Shown: positions 36,066-47,337, numbered from the stretch's first letter. The stretch is 64,000 bases of DNA from Stutzerimonas kirkiae (GCF_004327335.1 NZ_QJUO01000001.1:62001-126000); one strand, 5' to 3'. The notes: generated by a model not told the origin, from the letters alone. Program-made: numbers and translations.

Positions 36066-37481
36066 TCACCGCTCCCCCAAACTCTCATCCACATACGCCT
36101 TGAACGGACTCAGGAAATAGTCGATGACCTTGCGCTTGTCGGTCTTCACTTCCGCGCGCACGGCCATGCCTGGCGAGAGGGCGACGCGGTTGGCGCCGAC
36201 GCGGATATGGTCGTCGTCGAGCTGGATGCGGGCGCTGTAGACCAGGCCGCGTTGCTCGTCCTCGATGGCATCGTTGGAAATGCTCAGGACGCGGCCCTGG
36301 ATCACGCCGTATTTGGTGAAGTTGAACGTCTCGACCTTGACCTCGACGCTCTGGCCGGGGCGGACGAAGCCGATGTCCTTGTTCTCCAGCAGGGCCTCGA
36401 CTTCCACCGGCTGGTCGCTGGGGACAATGACCATCAGTGGCTGGGCCTCGGTGACGACGCCGCCGTGGGTGTGGATGGCCAGTTGCTGCACGGTGCCGTC
36501 CACCGGTGCAGTCAGCCGGGTGAGGTGGTCGCGCTGCCGGGCCTTTTTCAACTCCTGGACCAGGGACGCGGCGCGCTGTTCGGCCTCGTGCTGCAGGTCG
36601 AGCATGCTGCGCCGGGTTTGCGCCAGGACGTTGTCGTGGCGCCCTTGCGCGGCCTTGCGGGCGGCCTCCAGTTCGCCCAGGCGGGCCTGCTGCAGGGCCA
36701 GCTCGCGCTCCTGGTCGAGCTGGGCCTGGTGTTTTTCCAGGTAGGCGTGCTTGGCGATGTATTGCCGGTCGTACAGGCGCTTGTAGTCGGCAGCCAGTTC
36801 GCGGGTGATCGGCAGGGTCTGCCCGAGCGCCGCGATGCTGGTGCGTACCGAGTGGATTTCCGCCGCGCGCTGTTCGATCTCCGCCGCACTCTGGTCAAGG
36901 CTGCTGCGCAGTTCCAGGTACTGGCCCTGGACCCATTGCTGCGCGGCGCGCTGCTGTTCGACACCGGCCTGCGGGATCGATGCCGCCAGGCTGGGCGGCT
37001 CGCCGCCGTGCCGGATGGCGTCGAGCAGGGCGCGGGCACGGGCGCTGTCGATATGGGCGGCCAGCAGGTCGCTGTCGAGGCGCTGCACGTCGGCACCGGT
37101 GATCTGCCCGTCCAGTTCGACCAGCAGGTCGCCGGCGCGCACCTGTTGCCCATCGTGCACATGGATATGCTTGACCACCGCGACATCGCTGGGCTGGATG
37201 GTCTTGCTCCTGCCGTTGGGCACCACCTTGCCGCTGGCGCTGGCCACCACGTCGATCTCGCCGAGGCAGGCCCAGAGCAGCGCCAGCACGGCGAAGGCGA
37301 TGATCGCCCACTGCACGTAGCGTGGCGCCGGATGCACCGGCGCTTCCTGCAGGGCCAGCGCGGCGGGCATGAAGTGCACCTCGTGGGCCAGGCGGCGCGG
37401 CGCATCCAGGCGCTTGCGGTGGCGCCAGGCCTGCTGCCAGGCACGCCGGTAGCGCGCCAGCAATTCGCCGCGCGCGCTCAT
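36066..37481 (-). CDS. Type I secretion membrane fusion protein, HlyD family
   Basis: 471 residues. One N-terminal membrane segment (about 58-77, WAIIAFAVLALLWACL), the paired lipoyl/barrel-sandwich halves (GKVVPNG... and LTAPVDGTVQQL), a long periplasmic coiled coil (about 150-310), and the C-terminal beta barrel ending FLSPFKAYVDESLGER, close to the end of HlyD. Bridges the ABC exporter and a TolC-type outer-membrane channel; no such channel gene is present here. ATG overlaps the hlyB stop (ATGA). GC-rich like the core genome. Confidence 0.92.
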   Translation of the reverse strand: MSARGELLARYRRAWQQAWRHRKRLDAPRRLAHEVHFMPAALALQEAPVHPAPRYVQWAIIAFAVLALLWACLGEIDVVASASGKVVPNGRSKTIQPSDVAVVKHIHVHDGQQVRAGDLLVELDGQITGADVQRLDSDLLAAHIDSARARALLDAIRHGGEPPSLAASIPQAGVEQQRAAQQWVQGQYLELRSSLDQSAAEIEQRAAEIHSVRTSIAALGQTLPITRELAADYKRLYDRQYIAKHAYLEKHQAQLDQERELALQQARLGELEAARKAAQGRHDNVLAQTRRSMLDLQHEAEQRAASLVQELKKARQRDHLTRLTAPVDGTVQQLAIHTHGGVVTEAQPLMVIVPSDQPVEVEALLENKDIGFVRPGQSVEVKVETFNFTKYGVIQGRVLSISNDAIEDEQRGLVYSARIQLDDDHIRVGANRVALSPGMAVRAEVKTDKRKVIDYFLSPFKAYVDESLGER

Positions 37482-39616
37482 GCGGCACCACCTTGCTGCA
37501 GGCGGTGCAGGCGCGAGTAGTGCCCGGCCTGGTGGGCCAGCAGTTCGGCATGGCTGCCCTGCTCGACGATCTGCCCACGGTCCATGACGATGATGCGGTT
37601 GGCGTCGCGGACCGCGGACAGGCGGTGGGCGATGACGATCACCGTGCGGCCCCGGCAGATGGCGCGCATGTTCTGCTGGACGATGCGTTCGGACTCGTAG
37701 TCCAGCGCGCTGGTGGCCTCGTCGAAGATCAGGATGCGCGGGTTGCCGATCAGCGCCCGGGCGATGGCGATGCGCTGGCGCTGCCCGCCTGACAGGGACG
37801 AGCCGTGCTCGCCGACCAGGGTGTCGTAGCCTTCCGGCAGTTCCAGGATGAAATCGTGGGCGCCGGCCAGCCGGGCGACCTGGATGACCTGCTCGATGGG
37901 CGTGCCCGGGTCGCCCAGGGCGATGTTTTCACGGATGCTGCGGTTGAACAGCAGGTTGTCCTGCAGCACCACGCCGATCTGCCGCCGCAGCGAGCTGACA
38001 TCTGCCAGCGCCAGGTCCATGCCGTCCACCAGCACGCGCCCGCGCTCCGGGCTGTAGAGGCGTTGCAGCAGGCGCGTCAGGGTACTCTTGCCGGAGCCGG
38101 AGCGGCCGACCACACCGATCACCTCGCCGGCCTCGACTGTCAGGCTGATGCCGCGCAGCACTTCCGAGCCATCTGCACGGTAGCGGAAGTGCACCTGGTC
38201 GAATTCGACCCGCCCCTTGAGCGGTGGCAGGGCGCTGCGGCTGGCCTGGGCCAGTTCGCCACGGGTATTGAGGATATCCCCCAGGCGCTGCACCGAGACA
38301 CCTGTCTGCTGGAAGTTGGTCCACAACTGCGCCAGGCGCATGATGGGTTGCGAGACACGCCCGGCGAGCATGTTGAAGGCGATCAACTGGCCCACCGTCA
38401 GGTGCCCTTCGATCACCAGCCGCGCGCCCAGCCACAGGGTGGCCAGCGTCACCAGCTTGCCGATGAAACCGACGCTCTCACTGGCCAGGGTGGACAGGGT
38501 CTGGGTCTTGAAGCTGGCCGCGACGTAGCCGGCCAGTTGGTCGTCCCATTTGCGCCCGGACTGCGGCTCCACCGCCATCGACTTCAGGGTGTCGATGCCG
38601 TTGACCGTTTCCACCAGGAAGGCCTGGTTCTCCGCGCCACGGTTGAAGCTCTCCTGCAGGCGCGCGCGCAGCAGCGGCGTGATCAGCAGGGATACGACGA
38701 AATACAGCGGCAGCGACAGCAGCACCACCAGCGTCAGCCAGCCGCTGTAGAAGAACATCACGGCGATGAACACCACCGAGAAGAGTACGTCGAGGATCAG
38801 TGTGATGGCGTTGCCCGTGAGGAAGCTGCGGATGTTTTCCAGCTCACGCACCCGCGCCACCGAATCGCCGACCCGCCGCGCCTGGAAGTAGGCCAGCGGC
38901 AGCGACAGCAGGTGGCGGAACAGCCGCGAGCCGAGTTCCACGTCGATGCGGCTGGCGGTATGGGCGAATACATAACTGCGCAGGCCCGACAGCAGCGTCT
39001 CGAACAGCATGATGCCGAGCAGGCCGATCGCCAGCACGTCCAGCGTGGTCAGGCCCCGGTGCACCAGCACCTTGTCCATCACTACCTGGAAGAACAGCGG
39101 CGTCAGCAGCGCGAAGATCTGCAGCACGAAGGACACCAGCAGCACTTCGCCGAGCAGCCGGCGGTACTTGACGATGGCCGGGATGAACCAGGTGAAGTCG
39201 AAGCGCCGCAGATCTCCGGCCTGCGAGGCCTCGGAGCGCAGCAGCAGCAACTCGCCGTTCCAGCGCTCGCCCAGGGCCTGCAGGCTGACCACCTGCGGCC
39301 GTTGCTGCCGGGGGTCATGCAGCAACGCCTTGTCCTGCTCCAGGCGCGCGATGATGAAAAAGCCGCCCTGGCGATCCGCCGCGATGGCGGGCAGCGGCGT
39401 CTGCCCGAGGCGCTCGACGCCACTCTGTACCGCCCTGGCCTTGAGCCCAAGCCGGCGTGCCGCCAGCAGCAGTTCGGACTTGCCGAACGGGCGCCCGGCC
39501 TGGCCGTACTCATGGGCCAGTTGTTGCGCCGAGGCGGCGAGGTTATGGAAGCGCGCCAGCATGACCAGGCAGGCCAGGCCGCTGTCCACGGCGGCGGAGT
39601 CCGACTCTTCGTTCAT
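37478..39616 (-). CDS. Type I secretion ABC exporter, HlyB family, with inactive C39-like domain
   Basis: 712 residues. N-terminal C39-peptidase-like domain (1-130) in which the catalytic cysteine is replaced (VDSGLACLVML, Ser where proteolytic exporters have Cys), so it should recognise rather than cut its substrate, as in HlyB. Then the transmembrane domain opening FDFTWFIPAIVKYR, and an ATPase with GRSGSGKST, LSGGQRQRIAIARAL and DEATSALD. Very close to haemolysin exporters throughout. ATG at 39616 after AGGG; a GTG nine codons earlier is less good. Divergent from gcvP. Confidence 0.93.
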   Translation of the reverse strand: MNEESDSAAVDSGLACLVMLARFHNLAASAQQLAHEYGQAGRPFGKSELLLAARRLGLKARAVQSGVERLGQTPLPAIAADRQGGFFIIARLEQDKALLHDPRQQRPQVVSLQALGERWNGELLLLRSEASQAGDLRRFDFTWFIPAIVKYRRLLGEVLLVSFVLQIFALLTPLFFQVVMDKVLVHRGLTTLDVLAIGLLGIMLFETLLSGLRSYVFAHTASRIDVELGSRLFRHLLSLPLAYFQARRVGDSVARVRELENIRSFLTGNAITLILDVLFSVVFIAVMFFYSGWLTLVVLLSLPLYFVVSLLITPLLRARLQESFNRGAENQAFLVETVNGIDTLKSMAVEPQSGRKWDDQLAGYVAASFKTQTLSTLASESVGFIGKLVTLATLWLGARLVIEGHLTVGQLIAFNMLAGRVSQPIMRLAQLWTNFQQTGVSVQRLGDILNTRGELAQASRSALPPLKGRVEFDQVHFRYRADGSEVLRGISLTVEAGEVIGVVGRSGSGKSTLTRLLQRLYSPERGRVLVDGMDLALADVSSLRRQIGVVLQDNLLFNRSIRENIALGDPGTPIEQVIQVARLAGAHDFILELPEGYDTLVGEHGSSLSGGQRQRIAIARALIGNPRILIFDEATSALDYESERIVQQNMRAICRGRTVIVIAHRLSAVRDANRIIVMDRGQIVEQGSHAELLAHQAGHYSRLHRLQQGGAA

Positions 39617-39814
39617 CAATGCATCCCTGCGGGCGATAGCCACATGCCATCAAATGTAAGCGGATAATACATATCTTTCCCATTTTCCTATACCACCATG
39701 GCAATCGTCCTTCATGGCATTTTGTCGCACGCATCGGGCAGCGACCGGTCTATGGACAAGCGCGTACCCTGCGCCACACTGAAGCAGTGAAGCCCTCGCC
39801 AAAGGAGCCGTTCC

Positions 39815-42682
<2,868 letters not shown>

Positions 42683-42778
42683 ACCTGGAGCGGTCAGGCA
42701 GCGGCTATTGCCGTTCTATGCCAGCCAGTCGCAAGGGATTGCCCGCTGGCTGCGTCAGCCCCACCACTGCTTGTAGCT

Positions 42779-42862
42779 CTATAATCCAAGGTGCAGGCTT
42801 TGGCCTGTGTCCATAAGCGGAACGAGCGATTTGAACACCTGTCAGGGGCCACAAATTGCAAT
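42779..42862 (-). other. Degenerate attC site (cassette 5)
   Basis: Read on the minus strand, GTTCAAATCGCTCGTTCCGC and the GGCC-AAAGCC hairpin match the middle of the attC at 43482-43568, but the outer GTTAGG core is missing. Probably truncated at the array end. Confidence 0.5.
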
Positions 42863-43087
42863 TCAACTTGAAGCTATAACGCCAGCAGTCAAAAGACCTA
42901 TGCCCGTGTACCATGCCCAAAGGAATGGTCTTGCACGAGGCTCTTTCCTGGCATAGACATATACAAAGAAAGGCACTATTAGACATAAAACCGCATTCCC
43001 AGGCGACTTCACGATTGCGATACAAAATATGGCGACTTGTATTGCGACCATCAAGAAAAGGCCACTTAGAATTAGCAGGATTGCCAT
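42863..43087 (-). CDS. Integron cassette 5: small two-TM protein
   Basis: 74 residues, two membrane segments (MAILLILSGLFLMVAIQVAIF and a C-terminal WAWYTGIGLLTAGVIA) around a basic loop KEPRARP. The ribosome site AGGAG is supplied by the attC core (GTTAGGAGTTACA-ATG), a common integron arrangement. Last cassette of the array, next to gcvP. No family recognised. Confidence 0.6.
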   Translation of the reverse strand: MAILLILSGLFLMVAIQVAIFCIAIVKSPGNAVLCLIVPFFVYVYARKEPRARPFLWAWYTGIGLLTAGVIASS

Positions 43088-43093
43088 TGTAAC

Positions 43094-43188
43094 TCCTAAC
43101 GTTTGGTTAAGGGGGCTTCAGCCCGCCACAATGAGTGGAGCAAGTGATTCGAACCATTTACCAGAAGCGCGTATTTCAAAGGTTGGCG
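43094..43188 (-). other. attC site (cassette 4)
   Basis: Outer core GTTAGGA on the minus strand (43100-43094), paired GGGCTTCAGCCC arms in the middle, and an inner end GTTGGCG with one mismatch to GTTRRRY. About 95 bases. The TTCGAATCACTTGCTCCACTC stretch aligns with the other sites. Confidence 0.7.
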
Positions 43189-43233
43189 GGGAAAATCATC
43201 CACAAGATCAAGAGCAATAATCTTTTCGAGGAG

Positions 43234-43473
43234 TTACAAAAAATGTTTATCAGCCCCCTCAACCTCAAAAATAAACATGTGAAAGTATGGATTATCGCGT
43301 GAACAATCTTCATTAAATCGACAACGGCATTGTTCTGGGTAGTCGGACAACGACCTCGGCTCGGCAACAATATTATCTCCCGCACCATCAAAATTCCCCT
43401 TTCCATATTTCCGTTCAATGGCGTCATGCCGGATACAAATACTTCGCCATTCTGCTCTTTTCCAGCAAGTCAC
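43234..43473 (-). CDS. Integron cassette 4: small unknown protein
   Basis: 79 residues starting with GTG (MTCWKRAEWRSICIRH), preceded by AGGAG from the attC core. Cysteine- and histidine-containing (CRCRFNEDCSRD), soluble. An alternative frame at 43176-43427 on the same strand would run into the attC and has no ribosome site. Function unknown. Confidence 0.5.
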   Translation of the reverse strand: MTCWKRAEWRSICIRHDAIERKYGKGNFDGAGDNIVAEPRSLSDYPEQCRCRFNEDCSRDNPYFHMFIFEVEGADKHFL

Positions 43474-43481
43474 GGAGCTAC

Positions 43482-43568
43482 TCCTAACGCCGCTTGGTTA
43501 AGGAATGAACTTTAGTCCCCCCCAGTGAGCGAAGCGAACGATTTGAACCAACTCTTATAGAGTTAGGT
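43482..43568 (-). other. attC site (cassette 3)
   Basis: 87 bases between GTTAGGA (outer, complement of 43482-43488) and ACCTAAC (complement of GTTAGGT, 43562-43568). Contains the imperfect GTTCAAATCGTTCGCTTCGC arm shared with cassettes 4 and 5. The stop of the cassette 3 gene lies in its inner core. Confidence 0.8.
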
Positions 43569-43895
43569 TTTTGCAGTAGCCTCATAGATGTATTGTTTTA
43601 CGTCGCGATTCAGCACAAATGGGATCACGAACCAACCTAGACCGACTAAGAAACAAGAAATAAGCACTGAGAAAATAACATAATCAAGACTTACGACTTC
43701 TGCCCGATAAGCCTGCATTAAGCTGACCAAAGTGAGTGGAACAGTTAATATTGCCAAGACTAACGAAAGTAGTAACACCACAGGTAAATAGCTCGCATCA
43801 AAGACCATCGCAATCGTTCCACCAACGCAAAATATAGCGCTGGCCGTCAACAGCATAAAGATTGAAGTCTTATTTATTACTGCAAGGGCCTTCAT
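43563..43895 (-). CDS. Integron cassette 3: three-TM membrane protein
   Basis: 110 residues with three hydrophobic segments (about 9-31, 37-60, 73-97). ATG at 43895 with GGAAG upstream; a TTG five codons earlier is less likely. The TAA stop falls within the attC core, a usual sign of a mobile cassette gene. Unknown function. Confidence 0.6.
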   Translation of the reverse strand: MKALAVINKTSIFMLLTASAIFCVGGTIAMVFDASYLPVVLLLSLVLAILTVPLTLVSLMQAYRAEVVSLDYVIFSVLISCFLVGLGWFVIPFVLNRDVKQYIYEATAKT

Positions 43896-43933
43896 TGTCT
43901 TCTTCCGCAATCAATTTATTTAAGTAGCAAGAT

Positions 43934-43989
43934 CCCTAACACCTGAGTTAGGCCACGCCGTGAAGTAGCGTCAGGTTGAATTGTTAGGC
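43934..43989 (-). other. attC site (cassette 2)
   Basis: 56 bases from CCCTAAC (43934-43940) to GTTAGGC (43983-43989), with imperfect arms CGCCGTGAAGTAGCG in the middle. Closely similar to the 44418-44473 site, unlike the longer sites of cassettes 3-5. Confidence 0.85.
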
Positions 43990-44400
43990 CGCATCACTTG
44001 GTGCGAACCCTGTGGCATGAAGTGTTGCAAGAGGCTGAAACAATGGATGTGGCAGCTCCGACCAACGAAACCAATGCCATCCGAGACATTTCTCCGGCTC
44101 ACAGATCACAGGATCACCAGAGTTGCTTTGAGCTACGACAAACAAAGTGACGTAATGCTTGCCCTCTGGAGCTATCACGTCACTTGTGTAAGGTGCAGGT
44201 ACAGAATTCTGTATCTCCAACCGCGTTTCCTCGCGGACTTCACGAGCAGCGCACTCTGCGACGCTTTCACCAAATTCAAGATGTCCGCCTGGAAGTGCCC
44301 ATGTTCCAGCTCCATGCGATCCAATTCTCTGCCCAAGCAAAACCAACCCATTGCGCAGAATGATTACGCCAACACCAACAAGTGGCTTCTTTGAGTTCAT
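43984..44400 (-). CDS. Integron cassette 2: Nudix hydrolase
   Basis: 138 residues. Nudix box GGHLEFGESVAECAAREVRE followed by ET, with the metal-binding REVREE in place; the residue normally Gly near the end is Arg (EETRL). Expected to hydrolyse a nucleoside diphosphate derivative; the alpha-helical GHLEFGE and HWFRWSEL ends resemble DNA-mismatch/dihydroneopterin-type Nudix enzymes common in cassettes. ATG at 44400 with AGG 12 bases upstream. Stop inside attC. Confidence 0.88.
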   Translation of the reverse strand: MNSKKPLVGVGVIILRNGLVLLGQRIGSHGAGTWALPGGHLEFGESVAECAAREVREETRLEIQNSVPAPYTSDVIAPEGKHYVTLFVVAQSNSGDPVICEPEKCLGWHWFRWSELPHPLFQPLATLHATGFAPSDAA

Positions 44401-44417
44401 ATCGAAAATTACCTGCG

Positions 44418-44473
44418 GCCTAACGCCTGAGCTAAGCCGCGCCGCGAAGCGGCGTCGGCTTGAATTGTTAGAT
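44418..44473 (-). other. attC site (cassette 1)
   Basis: GCCTAAC (44418-44424) and GTTAGAT (44467-44473) bound a 56-base palindrome with CCGCGCCGCGAAGCGG at the centre, the best match to a canonical attC in the array. Confidence 0.92.
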
Positions 44474-45268
44474 TTTTATGGCACGTACAAATAAAACGTC
44501 ACCAGAAGTAAAGTCGCTTTCCTGAACCAGGTCTGATTTTGTTTCAATCACCGAAAAACCAGCCTCCAAAAGCAAAGACTCCAGCTTCTCAACCGTGAAA
44601 TAGTGATCCCATAGCACATAGGTGGATGATTCGCCCGAGTCGGAAATGACAATATATTTTTGCCCCCAAACCTGCTCTTTTTTAAAATGCTGACACTCTG
44701 ACAACACGTAACAAGGTGACTTTGACCAAAATCCATTGGCACCTGCCCTTTCCCAAGAACGCCCCGCCGTTTTAGTTTGCGAAATGCCTGTGCCAAATAC
44801 ATCAAATACCAGCACGCCACTTGGGGTAAGTAACTGATGGACATTCAAGAGAAACGTTTTCTGTTGTTCGCTTGTCAGTGCACCGAAATCACAATAGATG
44901 CAGGTTGCTACATCAAAATCACCTACATCCATTTTGTCGAGGTAAGACTGATGCAGATACTGAACAGTCAGTCCTTTTGATTTTCCTGATTCAATAGCGT
45001 GGTTGATCGCTGATTCGTTGATATCCACACCAACAGCCGACCATCCGCGAGCAGCAAACTCCTGAGCATAAAGACCTGGGCCACACCCAAGATCAATGAT
45101 AGAGCCTGTACCCGATTGATTCTCGAGAACCCAGTCAACGGTTGCTCTGATCGTGTTTGGTTTACGGCTCGCTGCATCAGAATCTGGATTGAGATGTGCT
45201 TTCAGCAGTTGTTCGCGAACATAGGAGCTCGACCAGATGTTTGCATTTCCAGTTTCATATAGTTCCAT
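44468..45268 (-). CDS. Integron cassette 1: SAM-dependent class I methyltransferase
   Basis: 266 residues. SAM-binding GSIIDLGCGPGLYAQEFA, acidic GVDINES, and post-motif DFDVATCIYCDFGAL. Start ATG 45268 five bases after GAGAGG; a TTG one codon upstream is not used. First cassette at attI, so the best expressed if a promoter lies in intI/attI. Substrate unknown; the FDVFG and YFTVEKLESLLLEAGF ends are typical of small-molecule or protein methyltransferases. Confidence 0.88.
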   Translation of the reverse strand: MELYETGNANIWSSSYVREQLLKAHLNPDSDAASRKPNTIRATVDWVLENQSGTGSIIDLGCGPGLYAQEFAARGWSAVGVDINESAINHAIESGKSKGLTVQYLHQSYLDKMDVGDFDVATCIYCDFGALTSEQQKTFLLNVHQLLTPSGVLVFDVFGTGISQTKTAGRSWERAGANGFWSKSPCYVLSECQHFKKEQVWGQKYIVISDSGESSTYVLWDHYFTVEKLESLLLEAGFSVIETKSDLVQESDFTSGDVLFVRAIKI

Positions 45269-45283
45269 CAAGCCTCTCGAAGA

Positions 45284-45350
45284 ATCTAACTATTAATTAG
45301 ACGACATAGGTGTCGCGTTTCCACACGACACCTGTCGCATAATCTTCCTT
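45284..45350. other. Candidate attI site
   Basis: The first cassette is bounded by ATCTAAC (45284-45290), complement of the core GTTAGAT. Beside it a palindrome AGGTGTCG (45308-45315) / CGACACCT (45326-45333) lies in the space before intI, where the integrase-binding sites of attI are expected. Confidence 0.6.
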
Positions 45351-45422
45351 GTCGTCTTGCAAGTCCTTGTCTAGCTTGAGGTTGTCGCGACAAACGCGGC
45401 AGCACTCAGGGAGAAACGCGAC

Positions 45423-46387
45423 ATGGATGACGGCAAGCCCAAGCTGCTGGATCAACTACGCCAGCAGATTCGAGTCAGAAACTATTCCATCCGCACCGAG
45501 ACTGTCTATGCCGAATGGGCAAAACGCTATATTCGCTTCCACCTCTATAGGCATCCGGCCGAAATGGGGGCGGCGGAGATCGAGGCTTTTCTCACCCATC
45601 TTGCGGTCAAGCGCGATGTGTCCGCTTCGACGCAGAACCAGGCTCTGGCGGCACTGTTGTTTCTCTACAAGGAGGTGCTCAAGCTGGATCTGCCCTGGCT
45701 GCAGGGTGTCGTGCGGGCGAAGAAACCCAAGCGTTTGCCGGTGGTGTTGAGCCAGGATGAGGTGGCGCTTTTGTTGGAGCGAATTCAGGGTGTGCAGCGG
45801 CTCGTTGCCAATCTGCTTTATGGCTCGGGCCTGCGTTTGCTGGAGGCGCCGCGGCTGCGGGCCAAGGATGTGGATTTTGCCCGGCGGGAAATTCTGGTGC
45901 GCGATGGCAAGGGGCAGAAGGATCGGGTGACGATGCTGCCAACGCGTGTGGTCGAGCCGTTGCAAGCCCATCTGGAGATGGTGCGGCGGCTGCATCGGGA
46001 GGATCTGGTGGATGGCTTGGGCGAGGCCAATCTGCCCTTTGCGCTGGCGCGCAAGTACCCGAATGCGGCGAGGGAGTGGGGTTGGCAGTTCGTTTTTCCT
46101 TCAGTCAATCGTTCGTGCGACCCGCGTGGCCAGGGGATTTTCGCCATCACCTGCATGAGAAGACGATCCAGCGCGCCGTTCGCGAGGCGGCGCGGCGGGC
46201 CGGTTTGCTCAAGCATGCGACGCCTCATTCGCTACGACATTCCTTCGCTACCCATCTGCTGGAGGCGGGGCAGGATATTCGCACGGTGCAGGAGTTGCTG
46301 GGGCACTCGGACGTCAAAACGACCATGATCTACACCCATGTGCTCAATCGTGGCGGCCTGGCAGTACTCAGCCCACTGGATCGTTGA
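45423..46387 (+). pseudogene. intI: Integron integrase IntI with one-base frameshift
   Basis: Tyrosine recombinase of the integron class. First frame (45423 on) gives the N-terminal SAM-like domain, GSGLRLLEA with the first catalytic Arg, and the integron-specific insert [19 protein letters not shown]...WGWQFVFPS. At the GGGG run 46133-46136 the frame is lost; one base more would continue as [20 protein letters not shown]. The second frame carries [19 protein letters not shown] and the nucleophile in MIYTH. So all catalytic residues survive in two frames. ATG at 45423 follows AGGGAGAA. Either a real inactivation, freezing the array, or an error in the sequence. Confidence 0.88.
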
Positions 46388-46440
46388 GTCTGTTGCGGAG
46401 GCGGGCTAAGTCGTAAGCACCACAAGGGGTACGCGGCCTC

Positions 46441-46584
46441 ATCGAGCTCACCACCGAGGCCGTCATTCCGACGGCCTTTATTCGAGCGCACACATACTGG
46501 CCGGCGGTAAACCGAGTGAAGAATGCCCATGGCGATCGCCATCTGCTCTGTGGCTGTGCGCCCCTGGAGGACTACCCGGGCTGA
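46441..46584 (+). pseudogene. 3'-terminal gcvP fragment (right copy)
   Basis: About 45 codons (TEAVIPTAFIRAHTYWPAVN... to LEDYPG and stop at 46584) match the end of GcvP (LEDYRG), about 80 percent identical in DNA, with homology going on past the stop to about 46650. No start and no 5' part. Read as the older end of gcvP left behind when the integron and a foreign gcvP tail entered. Confidence 0.85.
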
Positions 46585-46804
46585 GCGAGTAGGGTCGTAG
46601 CCATGGCGTTGCCGCCCCTTGCCAGCCGCCCGGCAAGGGATTGCCGCTGGCGACGCCTCTCGCGGCCATTCATCTTCGCAGCAGAACCCTGCGAGGCCTG
46701 ATGCCCTGGGCTTTCCCTGGCGCATACCGGGTAGTGGAAAGCCCCCACACGCAGTGGCCTGCTTCTTGCTGAAGCAGGGGAACGAGAGTGAAAGGAAGAT
46801 ACCC

Positions 46805-47335
46805 ATGTATATCGGCAACGCATACCCGACGACGAATACCACTTATGCGCGCCCGTTCAGCAGTGTGAATACTGCACAATCCACCCGGCAGGCCGAGGAA
46901 GGCAGGACAGGAGCTTATACGGATCGTGTCAGCATTTCGGACACAGCCCGGCAGGCCGCCAGCGCCGAGGCCTCGGCAGCATCGAGCACGTCGAGCGGGG
47001 AATATCCCGTGGAGATGTACCAGGTCCCCGACTGGATGGCGGACTACGGTTTCGAGCTGTCCGGCCAGCTCGGTGCCAGTGCCAGCGGGTTCGCCGAACG
47101 CTACTCCCAAGCGGCCACCGCCACCCAGGAAGAACGCAGCGAATACGCCGAACGAATCAGTGGCCATTACCAGGCAGTGCTCGCCAGCAATGGCATAGAA
47201 GGACTGGAGGCCCACTACCAGGCGACGATCCTCGACCAGGCCAGCAGCGAATCCCTGCATCAGCAGATGCGTGAACGCCTGCAGAATGACCCGGGGATGC
47301 TCGAGCTGATGGCGAAAATGGGCAAGTCGATCTGA
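46805..47335 (+). CDS. Small unknown protein, possibly motility-related
   Basis: 176 residues, soluble, Ala/Ser/Gln-rich, with a disordered N-terminal part holding DRVSISDTARQA, a pattern seen in FlgM-like and flagellum-linked small proteins, then a helical C-terminal part. ATG at 46805 follows AGGAAG; an open frame from 46619 overlaps the repeat region. The nearest downstream gene on the other strand is a YjfB-type putative motility protein, so a motility link is possible but unproven. Confidence 0.65.
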   Translation: MYIGNAYPTTNTTYARPFSSVNTAQSTRQAEEGRTGAYTDRVSISDTARQAASAEASAASSTSSGEYPVEMYQVPDWMADYGFELSGQLGASASGFAERYSQAATATQEERSEYAERISGHYQAVLASNGIEGLEAHYQATILDQASSESLHQQMRERLQNDPGMLELMAKMGKSI

Positions 47336-47337
47336 AT

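Larger units (their letters stand above)
42760..46440. mobile_element. Chromosomal integron: five cassettes, attI region and intI
   Basis: Classic integron layout. intI runs on the plus strand from 45423; to its left, the cassettes run on the minus strand, each gene stop at or near an attC-like site whose core reads GTTAGGC, GTTAGAT or similar. Order away from intI: methyltransferase, Nudix hydrolase, three-TM protein, 79-residue protein, two-TM protein. Small sedentary array placed right after gcvP. Boundaries are approximate and set by the flanking gcvP-tail copies. Confidence 0.88.

Noticed and set aside
43176..43427. Alternative small frame in cassette 4
   Set aside because: Runs into the attC site and lacks a ribosome site; the overlapping 79-residue frame has AGGAG from the attC core.
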